Assembly: GCA_937127435.1 (NCBI GenBank)
Contig: CAKZLZ010000179.1
Span: forward strand, 1-45,431
Direction of reading: 5' to 3'
Length of the DNA stretch: 45,431 bases
From: an uncultured Verrucomicrobiota bacterium
GTDB taxonomy: Bacteria; Verrucomicrobiota; Kiritimatiellia; SS1-B-03-39; UBA6053
Of this stretch, positions 33,618 to 42,950 are shown piece by piece (positions within the stretch are counted from its first letter, which is position 1; every line of letters begins with the position of its first letter). The notes below the pieces were generated by a model. It was not told where the DNA came from. It saw only the letters and a list, made by a program, of their open reading frames with translations, and did no database searches. The position numbers were made by a program, and so were the translations under genes.

Positions 33618-34607
33618 TCAATGTGCATCCACCCATTCAGGACGGAGGAGGGTCATCCCGTAGAGATTTTCCCCTTGTGTTTGAATAAGGTGGCTATCCA
33701 AATGATGCAGGGCCCGTTTGGCTATTCTTTCTTCACTGAGATAATAACCGTTGCCTTTCTTTAGAAAATAATCAAACAATCTCAGCGAGATTTGGGGTAG
33801 GGGCTTCCCGGCGGGATCACAAATCGATGTGGGGATCTCTGTCCAAATAAAAGAAATCAGGCTGTCCGGTTGGAGTTTTTTGAGCTGCCTCTCCAGAGGA
33901 GCCGGGTGAGTAGACTTATAATACACAATGGATTTTTTGGAAAATCCTTCGTTTCGCCAAATCGCTTCCAACTGACGACTCAGTCTGTTGTCCTTCATGC
34001 CAAAGCGAAGAATCAGGGCCGGCTGTGTTTTTCCGGCTTCCCGGTGACGACGGATGGCATCCGACAAGCACCACAAATAATCGGCACGGATCATTTCGCA
34101 GGGAGGGAGAATGCGGCCTTCCCCGATACTGACGCAGGTGAAGTGCGAGTGTATTAAGGCCTCTATATAACCAAGATCCACAATTCTTTGAAAGACAACC
34201 CCCCGAATCCCCCGGGAAAACAGGATCTTCCGGAGCCTCTCAGGTTTGTAATCTGCCGCATAAAAGGTTTGGAGGGAAAATCCTTCCCGGGTGGCCACCT
34301 TTTCAAAAACTTCATGAAAAGTGGTGTCATAGGCATGTTCACCGTCAAAAGGATAAATAAAGGCGATAGGATCTCCACCGGAGGTCGATTGTGAATCCCA
34401 CCGGTATTTGGCCAGCCGGGAGAGAGCGGGATCCCGGACATAACCCATTTCCTCTGCCAATTTTTGCACTTTTTTCTGAGTGGCTTTGCTGACTTCCCGA
34501 TGATTCCGCATGGCTTTGGAAGCGGCGGATCGGGAAATGCCCGCAGCTTGCGCAAGGTCATCAAGGGTGACCCGGCGGGGAGGGTTTGGAGTAGACGATT
34601 TTTCCAT
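33618..34607 (-). CDS. LacI-family transcriptional regulator
   Basis: 329 aa. HTH: RRVTLDDLAQAAGISRSAASKAMRNHREVSKATQKKVQKLAEEMGY, followed by the effector-binding domain (GIRGVVFQRIVDLGYIEALI, CVSIGEGRILPPCEMIRAD). It lies 12 bases after the WbsX/GH99-like gene on the same strand, so both form one transcript starting near the 22-bp palindrome at 35779. It probably controls its own operon and the divergent xylanase locus. Confidence 0.9.
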   Translation of the reverse strand: MEKSSTPNPPRRVTLDDLAQAAGISRSAASKAMRNHREVSKATQKKVQKLAEEMGYVRDPALSRLAKYRWDSQSTSGGDPIAFIYPFDGEHAYDTTFHEVFEKVATREGFSLQTFYAADYKPERLRKILFSRGIRGVVFQRIVDLGYIEALIHSHFTCVSIGEGRILPPCEMIRADYLWCLSDAIRRHREAGKTQPALILRFGMKDNRLSRQLEAIWRNEGFSKKSIVYYKSTHPAPLERQLKKLQPDSLISFIWTEIPTSICDPAGKPLPQISLRLFDYFLKKGNGYYLSEERIAKRALHHLDSHLIQTQGENLYGMTLLRPEWVDAH

Positions 34608-34619
34608 GCGCGGAATGGA

Positions 34620-35717
34620 TTATGTGAGCGAGTCCCGGATCGCTTCGAGATAACGATAGCCCCATTGTTCGTCGGGGAGCAGATAACTGTCTTCGGTCCA
34701 TTCATTCCAGGAGTTGACGGTGATAAGCCGCGGACGGTCGGGATGGGTGTCGAGAAAATCCAACGCTTGTTGAAATGCCTTTTGAAAGAGGGCGGGGCTC
34801 CGTTCTGTAACCCCTTCCTGCATGCCCGGATTGCGGTGGGTGTTGTCCCAGCCGACGGAGACGTGGGGGAAGAAGGAGGGAACCTCTGCATCGTCTTTTT
34901 CCCAAGTGGAAACCGCTGTTTGGGCAAAGTCGGCATAGGGAATATTGCCCGGCGCGGCTTGGACCATCTGGTAGTTGGTACAGGAATCGAAACCGCACAC
35001 GCGAATCAGTTCCGCCATCCCTACGTCCATGAGTTCGCCGACTTCCTCTCTGGATTCATGGGGAACAATCTGCCAGTGAATGGCTTGTAGATGAACGCCG
35101 GGGAGGCCGAAGCTTTTCGCTTTTTCCTGCAACCAGGCAAAGGCGTCGCGGGTAGCGGGTATGCCCCCGAAATCCGATACCAATTTACGCAACAGAAAAA
35201 TGCTCACCACCGGTTTGCCGTCGATGCGGTAATAATGGGGGTGGGTAAGATATTTTTCCAAATTCCGGGTCCATATGCGCTCGAATTGTTCACGGTCGGT
35301 GGCCGCGGAGTAGAGCAAATCATTGGCGTCGGTCGTCCGGTCCCAGAGACTGGTGGCATCGTGATTGGCCCACATGAGGAAGAAGCGCATGTCGGTACCT
35401 TCAATGGCGGGAAGTAAACCTTCATTCAACTGACGTTCAAAGCAGGGGGCGTCGTCATACCAATACCAATCCATAATGAAAACATTCACCCCGTATTCGA
35501 GGGCCAGGTCGATGTGCTGGCGCATCACGGCCGGATCGGCTTCGTCCTGATATCCCAGCAGGGGAATTTTGGGCATTTCGTGTCCCGGCCAGCGGGGTTG
35601 GTGGGCCCGAACCGTCACCCATTCCCCGTCACCTTCTTCCCACCAGTGGGCCAAACGGGGTTCGTGATGATAAGAAGGCCAAATGTAAGCGGCAACGTCG
35701 GCAGAAGAAGAATTCAT
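34620..35717 (-). CDS. WbsX/GH99-like glycoside hydrolase-type protein
   Basis: 365 aa from ATG 35717 (ATG 35756 would add 13 residues; neither has an SD). TIM-barrel landmarks of the WbsX/GH99-like group: AAYIWPSYHHEPR at the start, LALEYGVNVFIMDWYWYDDAP, FFLMWANHDATSLW, HPHYYRIDGKPVVSIF and VNSWNEWTEDSYLLPD near the end. No signal peptide, so it is cytoplasmic. Related domains occur in O-antigen loci and in polysaccharide utilisation loci; here the setting favours glycan degradation. Confidence 0.8.
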   Translation of the reverse strand: MNSSSADVAAYIWPSYHHEPRLAHWWEEGDGEWVTVRAHQPRWPGHEMPKIPLLGYQDEADPAVMRQHIDLALEYGVNVFIMDWYWYDDAPCFERQLNEGLLPAIEGTDMRFFLMWANHDATSLWDRTTDANDLLYSAATDREQFERIWTRNLEKYLTHPHYYRIDGKPVVSIFLLRKLVSDFGGIPATRDAFAWLQEKAKSFGLPGVHLQAIHWQIVPHESREEVGELMDVGMAELIRVCGFDSCTNYQMVQAAPGNIPYADFAQTAVSTWEKDDAEVPSFFPHVSVGWDNTHRNPGMQEGVTERSPALFQKAFQQALDFLDTHPDRPRLITVNSWNEWTEDSYLLPDEQWGYRYLEAIRDSLT

Positions 35718-35778
35718 GCTGAAGAGATAGGAAGCTTTAGGGAAAGAACCAATCATTTTTTATCGGTCACGATTAAAT

Positions 35779-35800
35779 AAATCACCGATATCGGTGATTT
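35779..35800. promoter_or_regulatory. Perfect 22-bp palindromic operator
   Basis: The half AAATCACCGAT is mirrored perfectly by ATCGGTGATTT with no spacer. A second partial half-site (ATCGGT at 35762-35767) lies 12 bases to the left. It is in the divergent region between the WbsX-LacI operon and the GH10 gene, so the nearby LacI regulator is the obvious candidate to bind it. Confidence 0.65.
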
Positions 35801-35912
35801 TCCCTGCATAAACTGATTAAAATTTGTAGACAGAGGCCCGATCCCGGTCTACATTCTTCTTGTTTACAGGTTCCCCTGACACAACCCTTTTAACCCGTTC
35901 ACAGGATTCTTC

Positions 35913-37757
35913 ATGAAAACAAGCCTTCGAAGCCTCTATTTTTTAACATTGTTTATTTTCTCTTTTGCGCATGCTGCGCCGCCTCTGCCGGAAGGTGGGG
36001 TTTCAGTGATTCCTGATCCGCACTTTACCTTGTCGGGCGTTTTCTCTGCCGGTAGTTTTGAGGGACGTCCCATTGCGCAAGCGGAAGTTCAGGCCGTGGA
36101 CCATCCTGAATTTGACCAGGCGATGCAGGTCCGGGTCACCAATCCGGGTGCAAATTACTACAGCAGCGCGATCAATATTTATACGACAGGGGATGTGGAA
36201 GAAGGGGATACTTTACTGGTGCAGTTGTACATGCGTTCGGTGGAAAATACGGATGAATCCGGGGTGAGCCGGGCGACAGCTTTTGTACAGGGGCCGGGGC
36301 CGAGGTATAAAAAGTATTTGATTCGGGATATTTCCGCCGGCAGTGAGTGGAAGTTGTATCAGCTTCCCTTCGTGGTAACCAATGCCAGCCCTGCGGGAAA
36401 GTTGAGCCTGCATATTGGAGCGGGCGGCACTTCCAGGCCCCACATTTGGGAAGTCGGGGGCATTCAGGTGCTTAATTACGGTGGAAATATCAATTTGGAA
36501 GATTTACCCGTCACCCGTGCGACTTATGTGGGACAGGAACCTGATGCCGCATGGCGTACAGAAGCTGATGCCCGCATTGAAAAATACCGGAAAGGGGATT
36601 TTCAAATTGAAGTGGTGGATCCGAACGGCACCCCGGTACCGAATGCAGAGGTCACCGTAGAATTTAAACGTCACTCTTATGAATTCGGTACTGTCGTTAG
36701 CGCGTTTTTCCTGCTCATGGAAAACAGCAATGGAGACAAGTACCGGGAAACCCTGCTCGAACTGTTTAATCAGAGCAGTCCGGAAAATGATTTAAAGTGG
36801 GGCCCCTGGGAAGTGGATGAACTGGATGGCTACTTTGAACAGGCGCAAACCCTGGAAGCGCTTCAATGGTTGCAGGACCGCAATTTTGCAATCCGCGGTC
36901 ATGTATTGGTATGGCCCGGGTTATGGAATTTGCCCGAGCGGATTAAGCCGCTGATCACCCAAAAAGATCCCGTGGCTAAACAGGAAATTATAGATCATAT
37001 TAAAGATATCACCACCAAGACCGCGGCATATATTGAAGAGTGGGATGTGATTAATGAACCCTATGCTCACCATGATGTCATGGATGCTTTCGGGAATGAA
37101 GTGATGGTGGACTGGTTTAAAGAGGCACGGAAGCATCTGCCGACCCAGGGACTTTTCCTGAATGATTATGGGATCGTGGCCAGCCAGGGAAATGATGTTC
37201 CCCATCAACAACACTTTAAAAAAACCCTGCATTTCCTTTTGGATCAGGGAGCCCCGCTGACCGGAATGGGGATGCAGGGACATTTCGGGGAAAGCCCCAC
37301 TTCAATTCCCAAGGTTTATGAAGTGCTGGAATATTTCCACAGCGAGTTTCCCGATTTGGATATCCGGGTAACGGAATTTGATATCGATACCCGTGATGCG
37401 GAACTTCAGGGAGATTATACCCGGGATTTCCTGACCATCATGTTCAGCCATCCCGCGACAGTGGGAGTGCAGAGCTGGGGATTCTGGGAAGGCAAGCACT
37501 GGCGTCCGGAAGCGGCGATGTTTACCCGGGATTGGCAAGAGAAACCCAATGCGGTGGCGTGGAGAACTCTCACCAAAGAAGTTTGGTGGAATGACTTCGC
37601 AGGCAAAACCGATGACAAAGGGTTGTATGCCAACCGGGGATTTTACGGAACCTACGAACTTAAAATTTCGGTGGGCGGTAAGGAGCAAATTCAGGAATTT
37701 GAACTTCAAAAATCCGAAGACGGTAAACAGATCGTGAAGGTCATGTTGGAGCTGTAA
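35913..37757 (+). CDS. Secreted GH10 endo-beta-1,4-xylanase (copy 1)
   Basis: 614 aa. Signal peptide MKTSLRSLYFLTLFIFSFAHA, an N-terminal CBM4/9-like beta-sandwich (about 30-200, PEGGVSVIPDPHF through SLHIGAGG), then a GH10 barrel. Catalytic acid/base Glu382 lies in DVINEPY and the nucleophile Glu488 in RVTEFDID; SWGFWEGKHW near the end is a substrate-binding segment. A C-terminal tail (KISVGGKEQIQEFELQKSEDG) resembles a bacterial small beta-domain. It should cut xylan or a related beta-1,4 glycan outside the cytoplasm. A strong terminator follows, so it is probably transcribed separately from GH26. Confidence 0.95.
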   Translation: MKTSLRSLYFLTLFIFSFAHAAPPLPEGGVSVIPDPHFTLSGVFSAGSFEGRPIAQAEVQAVDHPEFDQAMQVRVTNPGANYYSSAINIYTTGDVEEGDTLLVQLYMRSVENTDESGVSRATAFVQGPGPRYKKYLIRDISAGSEWKLYQLPFVVTNASPAGKLSLHIGAGGTSRPHIWEVGGIQVLNYGGNINLEDLPVTRATYVGQEPDAAWRTEADARIEKYRKGDFQIEVVDPNGTPVPNAEVTVEFKRHSYEFGTVVSAFFLLMENSNGDKYRETLLELFNQSSPENDLKWGPWEVDELDGYFEQAQTLEALQWLQDRNFAIRGHVLVWPGLWNLPERIKPLITQKDPVAKQEIIDHIKDITTKTAAYIEEWDVINEPYAHHDVMDAFGNEVMVDWFKEARKHLPTQGLFLNDYGIVASQGNDVPHQQHFKKTLHFLLDQGAPLTGMGMQGHFGESPTSIPKVYEVLEYFHSEFPDLDIRVTEFDIDTRDAELQGDYTRDFLTIMFSHPATVGVQSWGFWEGKHWRPEAAMFTRDWQEKPNAVAWRTLTKEVWWNDFAGKTDDKGLYANRGFYGTYELKISVGGKEQIQEFELQKSEDGKQIVKVMLEL

Positions 37758-37777
37758 ACCTCATCGATGTGATTCAG

Positions 37778-37810
37778 GGGCCCCGAAAGCTGTTTCGGGG
37801 CCCGTTTTGT
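37778..37810 (+). terminator. Intrinsic terminator after GH10 copy 1
   Basis: GGGCCCCGAAA-GCTG-TTTCGGGGCCC is a perfect 11-bp GC-rich stem (37778-37803) with a 4-base loop, followed by GTTTTGT and more T-rich sequence. It is the clearest rho-independent terminator in the window. Confidence 0.9.
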
Positions 37811-37934
37811 ATATTTTGTTTTAAGGATCGATTGTCCGCGGTTTCCCCGCGGATATTTTTTTGCTCTGCTTTCGGGAAAATCTATGGACGGATGGGGGGT
37901 TGAGGCTTAGGCTGTTTCCAACCGCATTCGTTTT

Positions 37935-39074
37935 ATGAAAGCCTTTCTTTGTCCATGTTTATTTATTCTGCTTCTGTGCAACGCCTGTACCAAATCCACG
38001 GCTCCCCGGCTTTATGGGCAGGGGGGCGTGCCGGCGGATAAGGATGCAAGCCCTGAAACCCGAAGCTTGCTGGTCAATTTGTGGCAGCAGAAGAGTGGCG
38101 GGATACTGTTTGGGCATCAGGACTCCCTGGCCTATGGCATTGGCTGGCGGGGCGGGGCGTTTTCGTCGGATGTGGAAAAGGTCAGTGGAAAATTTCCCGC
38201 AGTGTTCGGTTGGGATTTAGGTGAAATCGGGCAGGAGCAGAATATTGACCGGGTGCGCTTTGATGAGATGCGGCAATGGATAATTGCGGTTTATGAAAGA
38301 GGGGGGATCAATACCCTGAGCTGGCATTTGGACAATCCGGTGACCGGGGGGGATGCCTGGGACGTTACGCCTGCTGTGCATCGCATTTTGCCCGGGGGAG
38401 AAAATCATGAGGCTTTCAAACAGACATTGGACACGCTGGCCACATTTTTGGAAAGTCTGAAAACGGCGGAGGGGACGGCGGTTCCGGTAATTTTCCGTCC
38501 TTGGCATGAGCTGAATGGGGATTGGTTTTGGTGGGGGGAAAGCTCCTGTTCCGCGGACGAATATAAACAGCTTTACAAATTTACGGTGAATTATCTCACC
38601 GAAGAAAAAGATCTTCACAATCTCTTGTTTTGTTTTTCGCCGGATGTGGTGGCGTCGGAAAAAGCATATCTCGCGCGATACCCGGGGGATGAGGTGGTGG
38701 ATATTTTAGGTTTGTGTGATTACACATCTTTTACAGAGGGGGCCTCCGGATTTGAGGCATTGCGAATTGTGGCGGAACTTGCGAAAGAGAGGCAAAAACC
38801 TTTTGTGTTGGCCGAGACCGGGGTGGATCAATTACAAGCTGCCGACTGGTGGACCGAAAGTTTGCTCCGTCCTATCAATGCCGATCCGCTTTCCCGTCAG
38901 GTTTCCTATATACTGGTGTGGCGGAATGCGACTCTGGACCATTTTTATGCGCCATACCCCGGTCACCTGGCCGCGGAAAATTTTGTGGCCTTTGCCAAAG
39001 ATCCCAATACCCGGTTCTTGAGGGATCTGCCCGACATGTATCGAATCCATCCCAGCCAACCCGTTTCAAAATGA
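37935..39074 (+). CDS. GH26 beta-mannanase-like lipoprotein
   Basis: 379 aa. Signal peptide with lipobox LCNAC, so it is a lipoprotein. GH26 signatures: GILFGHQDSLAYGIGW, INTLSWHLDNPVTGG, RPWHELNGDWFWWG with acid/base Glu192 and VLAETGV with nucleophile Glu294. GH26 enzymes mostly hydrolyse beta-1,4-mannan; some act on beta-1,3-xylan, so specificity is open. ATGA overlap couples it to GH10 copy 2. Confidence 0.92.
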   Translation: MKAFLCPCLFILLLCNACTKSTAPRLYGQGGVPADKDASPETRSLLVNLWQQKSGGILFGHQDSLAYGIGWRGGAFSSDVEKVSGKFPAVFGWDLGEIGQEQNIDRVRFDEMRQWIIAVYERGGINTLSWHLDNPVTGGDAWDVTPAVHRILPGGENHEAFKQTLDTLATFLESLKTAEGTAVPVIFRPWHELNGDWFWWGESSCSADEYKQLYKFTVNYLTEEKDLHNLLFCFSPDVVASEKAYLARYPGDEVVDILGLCDYTSFTEGASGFEALRIVAELAKERQKPFVLAETGVDQLQAADWWTESLLRPINADPLSRQVSYILVWRNATLDHFYAPYPGHLAAENFVAFAKDPNTRFLRDLPDMYRIHPSQPVSK

Positions 39075-40903
39075 AAATCCGAATATTCACCGTCCTGTTT
39101 TTCACTTCAATTTTACACGCGGGTCAACCGCTTCCCGAAGGGGGCACGCGTCTGATAAAATCTGATTGGTTTACGGCCCCGGGTCTGTTTAATCCCGGAC
39201 GGGTGGATGGCCGTCCCTTGGCAAAGGCCGAAGTCGTGGACGTGGCGCATCCGGCGTTTAACCGTGCCATGCGGGTTGAAGTGCTGAACCCGGGTGGTTT
39301 GTTTTACAGTTCTGCGGTGAATATCTATTCGACACAGAAGGTTCAGAAAGGGGATGGCGTAATCGTTCAACTGTATATGCGCTCGATTCGGAATGAAGAT
39401 GAATCCGCAGTGAGCCGGGCCACTGTTTTTGTGCAGGGACCCGGCCCCGGGTATAAAAAATATCTGTTAAGGGAAATTACGGCCGGGAGTGAGTGGACCC
39501 TTTATCAGCTTCCATTTACGGTCTCGGATGCGAGAGCCGCCGGAAAATTGAGTTTGCATATTGGCGCGGGAGGAGGGGACAAGCTGCAGACCTGGGAAAT
39601 CGGGGGTGTCACTTTTTTGAATTACGGTAAAAAGGTGAAGGTGGAAGATTTGCCGGTGACCCGGGCGACTTATGAGGGGCGTGCCGCCGATGCGCCCTGG
39701 CGGCAAGCGGCCACGGCGCGTATCGAGAAATTCCGCAAAGGGGATTTTGAAATTTTGGTTGTGGATTCAAAGGGTGCCCCGGTACCGGACGCCGAACTTT
39801 CGGTTACCTTTTTGCGTCACGCCTATCACTTCGGGTCTGTGATTAACGCTGGCGTTTTGATGGGTGACAGCGAAGACAGTGAACAGTATCGCGAAACCCT
39901 GCTCGAATTGTTTAATCAAAGCGGAACCGAAAATGATTTAAAATGGCCTCCCTGGGAGCAGGAATGGGGCCGGCATTACAGTCAGGAACAAACCCTGAGG
40001 GCTTTACGCTGGTTGAAAGCGCATGACTACTATGTTCGGGGGCACGTGATGGTATGGCCTGCAAAAAAGCATGTGCCACAAAGCCTTGGGCCGCTGATTG
40101 ATCAGAAAGATCCGGTCGTAAAACAGAGGGCGTTGGATCATATCAAAGATATTTCTTTAAAGACCGCAGATGTTTTAGATGAATGGGACGTGGTGAATGA
40201 GCCTTATAACAACCATGACCTGATGGATGCATTCGGCGATGAAATTATGGTGGACTGGTTCAAGGCCGCCCGCAGTTACCTTCCTGATCACAAATTGTAT
40301 TTAAATGATTTCGGGATCCTGAGCGGAGGAGGAAGGGATACTTCCCACCAACGGCATTATGAGAAAACCATCCGGTATTTGATAGACCGGGGGGCACCGA
40401 TTACCGGGATGGGGATGCAGGGGCACTTTGGGGAAACGCCCACCTCTATCCCCAGAGTGTATGAAGTGTTGGATCATTTCCATACCACTTTTCCCGACTT
40501 GGATATCCGGGTGACCGAACTGGATGTGAATTCGTCGGACCTGGAACTCCAGGCGGATTACATCCGGGATTTTCTGACCATTGTGTTTAGCCATCCCGCA
40601 ACCGTGGGGGTGCAGTGCTGGGGATTTTGGGAAGGGCTTCATTGGCGGAAGCGGGCGGCGATGGTCACCCTCGACTGGCAATTGAAACCAAACGGCCGGG
40701 CGTGGAAACACCTCACCCGGGACCTGTGGTGGAATGATTTTAACGGCAAGACGGATGCACAGGGCCGTTTTTCAGACCGCGGATTTTATGGACGGTATCA
40801 ACTAAAGGTATCGGTGAACGGAAAGGAACAGGTTCAGGAATTTGATCTTCGAAAAACAGAAGCCGGCAAACAGATTTTGAAAGTGGAGCTTTCTTCGGAA
40901 TAG
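39071..40903 (+). CDS. Secreted GH10 endo-beta-1,4-xylanase (copy 2)
   Basis: 610 aa from ATG 39071; a longer frame from 38849 merely runs through GH26. Signal peptide MKIRIFTVLFFTSILHA. The layout is the same as copy 1, with catalytic Glu377 (DVVNEPY) and Glu483 (RVTELDVN), GMGMQGHFGETPTSIPRVYEVL and QCWGFWEGLHW. The two copies align over the full length, including the N-terminal carbohydrate-binding-like module, so they are tandem duplicates separated by GH26. Coupled to GH26 by an ATGA overlap. Confidence 0.95.
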   Translation: MKIRIFTVLFFTSILHAGQPLPEGGTRLIKSDWFTAPGLFNPGRVDGRPLAKAEVVDVAHPAFNRAMRVEVLNPGGLFYSSAVNIYSTQKVQKGDGVIVQLYMRSIRNEDESAVSRATVFVQGPGPGYKKYLLREITAGSEWTLYQLPFTVSDARAAGKLSLHIGAGGGDKLQTWEIGGVTFLNYGKKVKVEDLPVTRATYEGRAADAPWRQAATARIEKFRKGDFEILVVDSKGAPVPDAELSVTFLRHAYHFGSVINAGVLMGDSEDSEQYRETLLELFNQSGTENDLKWPPWEQEWGRHYSQEQTLRALRWLKAHDYYVRGHVMVWPAKKHVPQSLGPLIDQKDPVVKQRALDHIKDISLKTADVLDEWDVVNEPYNNHDLMDAFGDEIMVDWFKAARSYLPDHKLYLNDFGILSGGGRDTSHQRHYEKTIRYLIDRGAPITGMGMQGHFGETPTSIPRVYEVLDHFHTTFPDLDIRVTELDVNSSDLELQADYIRDFLTIVFSHPATVGVQCWGFWEGLHWRKRAAMVTLDWQLKPNGRAWKHLTRDLWWNDFNGKTDAQGRFSDRGFYGRYQLKVSVNGKEQVQEFDLRKTEAGKQILKVELSSE

Positions 40904-40995
40904 CCTCTGTGAGAGGCGGTGACGAATATTTGTGGTGTATGACCTGTTGAGGGCGGAAATAAACCTCAGAAACCCGCAAGAATGCCGAAACGCTC

Positions 40996-41024
40996 TTGAC
41001 CATTGGTTCATTCAGGCGTAAAGC
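40996..41024 (+). promoter_or_regulatory. Candidate promoter for the HU/IHF gene
   Basis: TTGACC (40996-41001), a 17-base spacer and TAAAGC (41019-41024) give an acceptable -35 with a weak -10, 40 bases before ATG 41064. No other promoter-like pair is evident in the 160-base gap. Confidence 0.3.
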
Positions 41025-41063
41025 GTTGTCTTTAATCAAGTTGAACAACGAATAGGCACTCCC

Positions 41064-41405
41064 ATGCAAACCGAAGACTCCTCCTCCTCCCAGAAACGCA
41101 CCACTAAACGTGATTTGGTCATGCGTATTGCCGAAGAAACCGGCTTGATCCAGCAGGATGTACACGAGGTGATTCAGAAAACATTGGACTATATTACCGA
41201 GAGTTTGGCCCGGGGTGAAAACGTGGAATTCCGCAATTTCGGTGTGTTTGAAGTCACCGAACGCAAATCACGCATTGGACGTAATCCCAACAAGCCGGAT
41301 CAGGTTGTGACCATTCCCACCCGCAAGGTGGTCAAATTTAAACCGGGCAAAGTGATGAAACATCAGGTCACCGGCGACATTGTTTCCTTGCCGGTGGAAA
41401 AATAA
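41064..41405 (+). CDS. HU/IHF-family DNA-binding protein
   Basis: 113 aa, slightly longer than the usual 90-100 because of a Ser-rich N-terminal tail (MQTEDSSSSQKRTTKRD). The DNABII fold is clear: DLVMRIAEETGLIQQDVHEVIQKTLDYITESLARGENVEFRNFGVFEV, with the DNA-bending beta-arm IGRNPNKPDQVVTIPTRKVVKFKPGK. GRNP contains the intercalating proline. It compacts or bends the nucleoid; HU versus IHF subtype is not decided. A terminator follows. Confidence 0.93.
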   Translation: MQTEDSSSSQKRTTKRDLVMRIAEETGLIQQDVHEVIQKTLDYITESLARGENVEFRNFGVFEVTERKSRIGRNPNKPDQVVTIPTRKVVKFKPGKVMKHQVTGDIVSLPVEK

Positions 41406-41427
41406 CCCCGCCGGAGCTTTCCTTTCT

Positions 41428-41459
41428 CTCCGGTCCGCAAAGGGTCCGGAGTTTTTTTT
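41428..41459 (+). terminator. Intrinsic terminator after HU/IHF gene
   Basis: CTCCGGTCC and GGTCCGGAG pair into a 9-bp stem with one mismatch across a short GCAAAG loop, followed by eight T residues (41452-41459). It isolates the HU gene from lysS. Confidence 0.85.
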
Positions 41460-41483
41460 ATCAACACTTTCCTCTCTCATCTT

Positions 41484-42926
41484 ATGGACACTGAAAACCT
41501 CTCCCCCAACGATTTACGCCAACAACGCATCGAAAACATGCAGAAACTGGAAGCCGCCGGCTATTCCGCCTTTGGTCAGGCTTTCGCCCGGGATGGCCGC
41601 TTTTCCGAACTGACCGACGCCTTCGAAGATGGCAAAGAGGTGCACTTGGCCGGCCGGATCATGACCTGCCGCGAAATGGGCAAATCCATCTTTGCCCACT
41701 TGCAGGACAGCAGCAGCCGTTTGCAGGTGTACCTGAAAAAAAATGACCTTGGTGAAGAAGCCTTTGATGCCTTTAAGTACACCGACCTCGGAGACCATAT
41801 CGGTGTCACCGGGACCTGGTTTACCACCCGCACGGGTGAAAAAACGGTTAAAGTGTCTGAATGGACCCTGCTTTCTAAATCTTTACTGCCGCTTCCCGAT
41901 AAATGGGATGGCTTAAAAGATGTCGAAGCGCGGTACCGTCAACGGTACCTGGATTTGATTTCCAATCCTGAAGTGCGCAAAGTTTTTGATGACCGTATTG
42001 CCATCTTGCGGGAAATCCGCAGTTTCCTGAATCAACAACAGTTTGACGAAGTGGAAACCCCGATGATGCAATCCATCCCCGGCGGCGCGGCGGCCACCCC
42101 GTTTCAAACCCGATACAATGCCTTGAGCATGGACATGTTCTTCCGGATTGCGCCTGAGTTATATCTCAAACGCTTGTTGGTCGGCGGATTTGACAAGGTC
42201 TACGAGCTCAACCGCAACTTCCGCAACGAAGGATTGAGCCGTAACCACAATCCTGAATTTACCATGCTGGAAATTTACGAGGCTTACGGGAACCGTGAAA
42301 CCATGCAGACACTCATTCAGGATTTGATCCTGCACTTGGCCGATACCGTTATTGGCTCCCGACAGGTGGGCACCGAATCCGAACCGGTGAATTTGGAAAA
42401 CTGGCGGGCGGTGGATTATGATGATCTGATCAGGGAACGTGCCGGAGACGACTATTTTGCTTTGGATGCAGCCGGAAAAGCCGAACGTGCCGAGTCACTG
42501 GGCTGCAAACTGGATCCGGCCTGGGGCGAAGGGGAAGTGACCCAGGAGATTTTCGAAAAATGCATTGAAAAGACGCTGATCGACCCGACTTTTGTCATGC
42601 GTTTACCTGCAGAATTGGTGCCGTTGGCCAAGCCCTGTGCGGACGACGACAGCAAAGTGGATGTGTTTGAGTTGATCATCGGCGGAAAAGAAATCGCTCC
42701 GGGATACAACGAACTGAACGATCCGTTGCTGCAACGTGAACGTCTTTTGGCCCAGGCCGGGGATGAAGCGATGAAATTTGATGAAGATTTCCTGATTGCA
42801 CTCGAACACGGCATGCCTCCCGCCGGCGGAATGGGGGTCGGGATTGACCGACTGGTGATGATGCTGACGGGAAGTGAAGCGATTCGGGATGTGATTCTGT
42901 TTCCGCAGATGAAAAACCGCGGTTAA
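41484..42926 (+). CDS. lysS: Lysyl-tRNA synthetase, class II
   Basis: 480 aa. N-terminal OB-fold anticodon-binding domain (VHLAGRIMTCREMGKSIFAHLQD) and a class II catalytic core: motif 1 region with VETPMMQSIPGGAAATPFQT, motif 2 FRNEGLSRNHNPEFTMLEIYEAY, and motif 3 GGMGVGIDRLVMMLTGSEAIRDVILFPQM. Length and motifs are standard for LysRS. It charges tRNA-Lys in the cytoplasm. Single gene with its own short leader after the HU terminator. Confidence 0.97.
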   Translation: MDTENLSPNDLRQQRIENMQKLEAAGYSAFGQAFARDGRFSELTDAFEDGKEVHLAGRIMTCREMGKSIFAHLQDSSSRLQVYLKKNDLGEEAFDAFKYTDLGDHIGVTGTWFTTRTGEKTVKVSEWTLLSKSLLPLPDKWDGLKDVEARYRQRYLDLISNPEVRKVFDDRIAILREIRSFLNQQQFDEVETPMMQSIPGGAAATPFQTRYNALSMDMFFRIAPELYLKRLLVGGFDKVYELNRNFRNEGLSRNHNPEFTMLEIYEAYGNRETMQTLIQDLILHLADTVIGSRQVGTESEPVNLENWRAVDYDDLIRERAGDDYFALDAAGKAERAESLGCKLDPAWGEGEVTQEIFEKCIEKTLIDPTFVMRLPAELVPLAKPCADDDSKVDVFELIIGGKEIAPGYNELNDPLLQRERLLAQAGDEAMKFDEDFLIALEHGMPPAGGMGVGIDRLVMMLTGSEAIRDVILFPQMKNRG

Positions 42927-42950
42927 GTTTCTTCACTATGATATAGTCTT

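Noticed and set aside
34163..34936. 257-aa ORF antisense-frame over the LacI and WbsX genes
   Set aside because: Same-strand shadow in another frame; Pro/Ser/Lys-rich with no protein pattern, while both overlapped genes have clear families.
38849..39070. Upstream extension of the second GH10
   Set aside because: It runs through the GH26 coding region out of frame; the signal peptide starts at ATG 39071.
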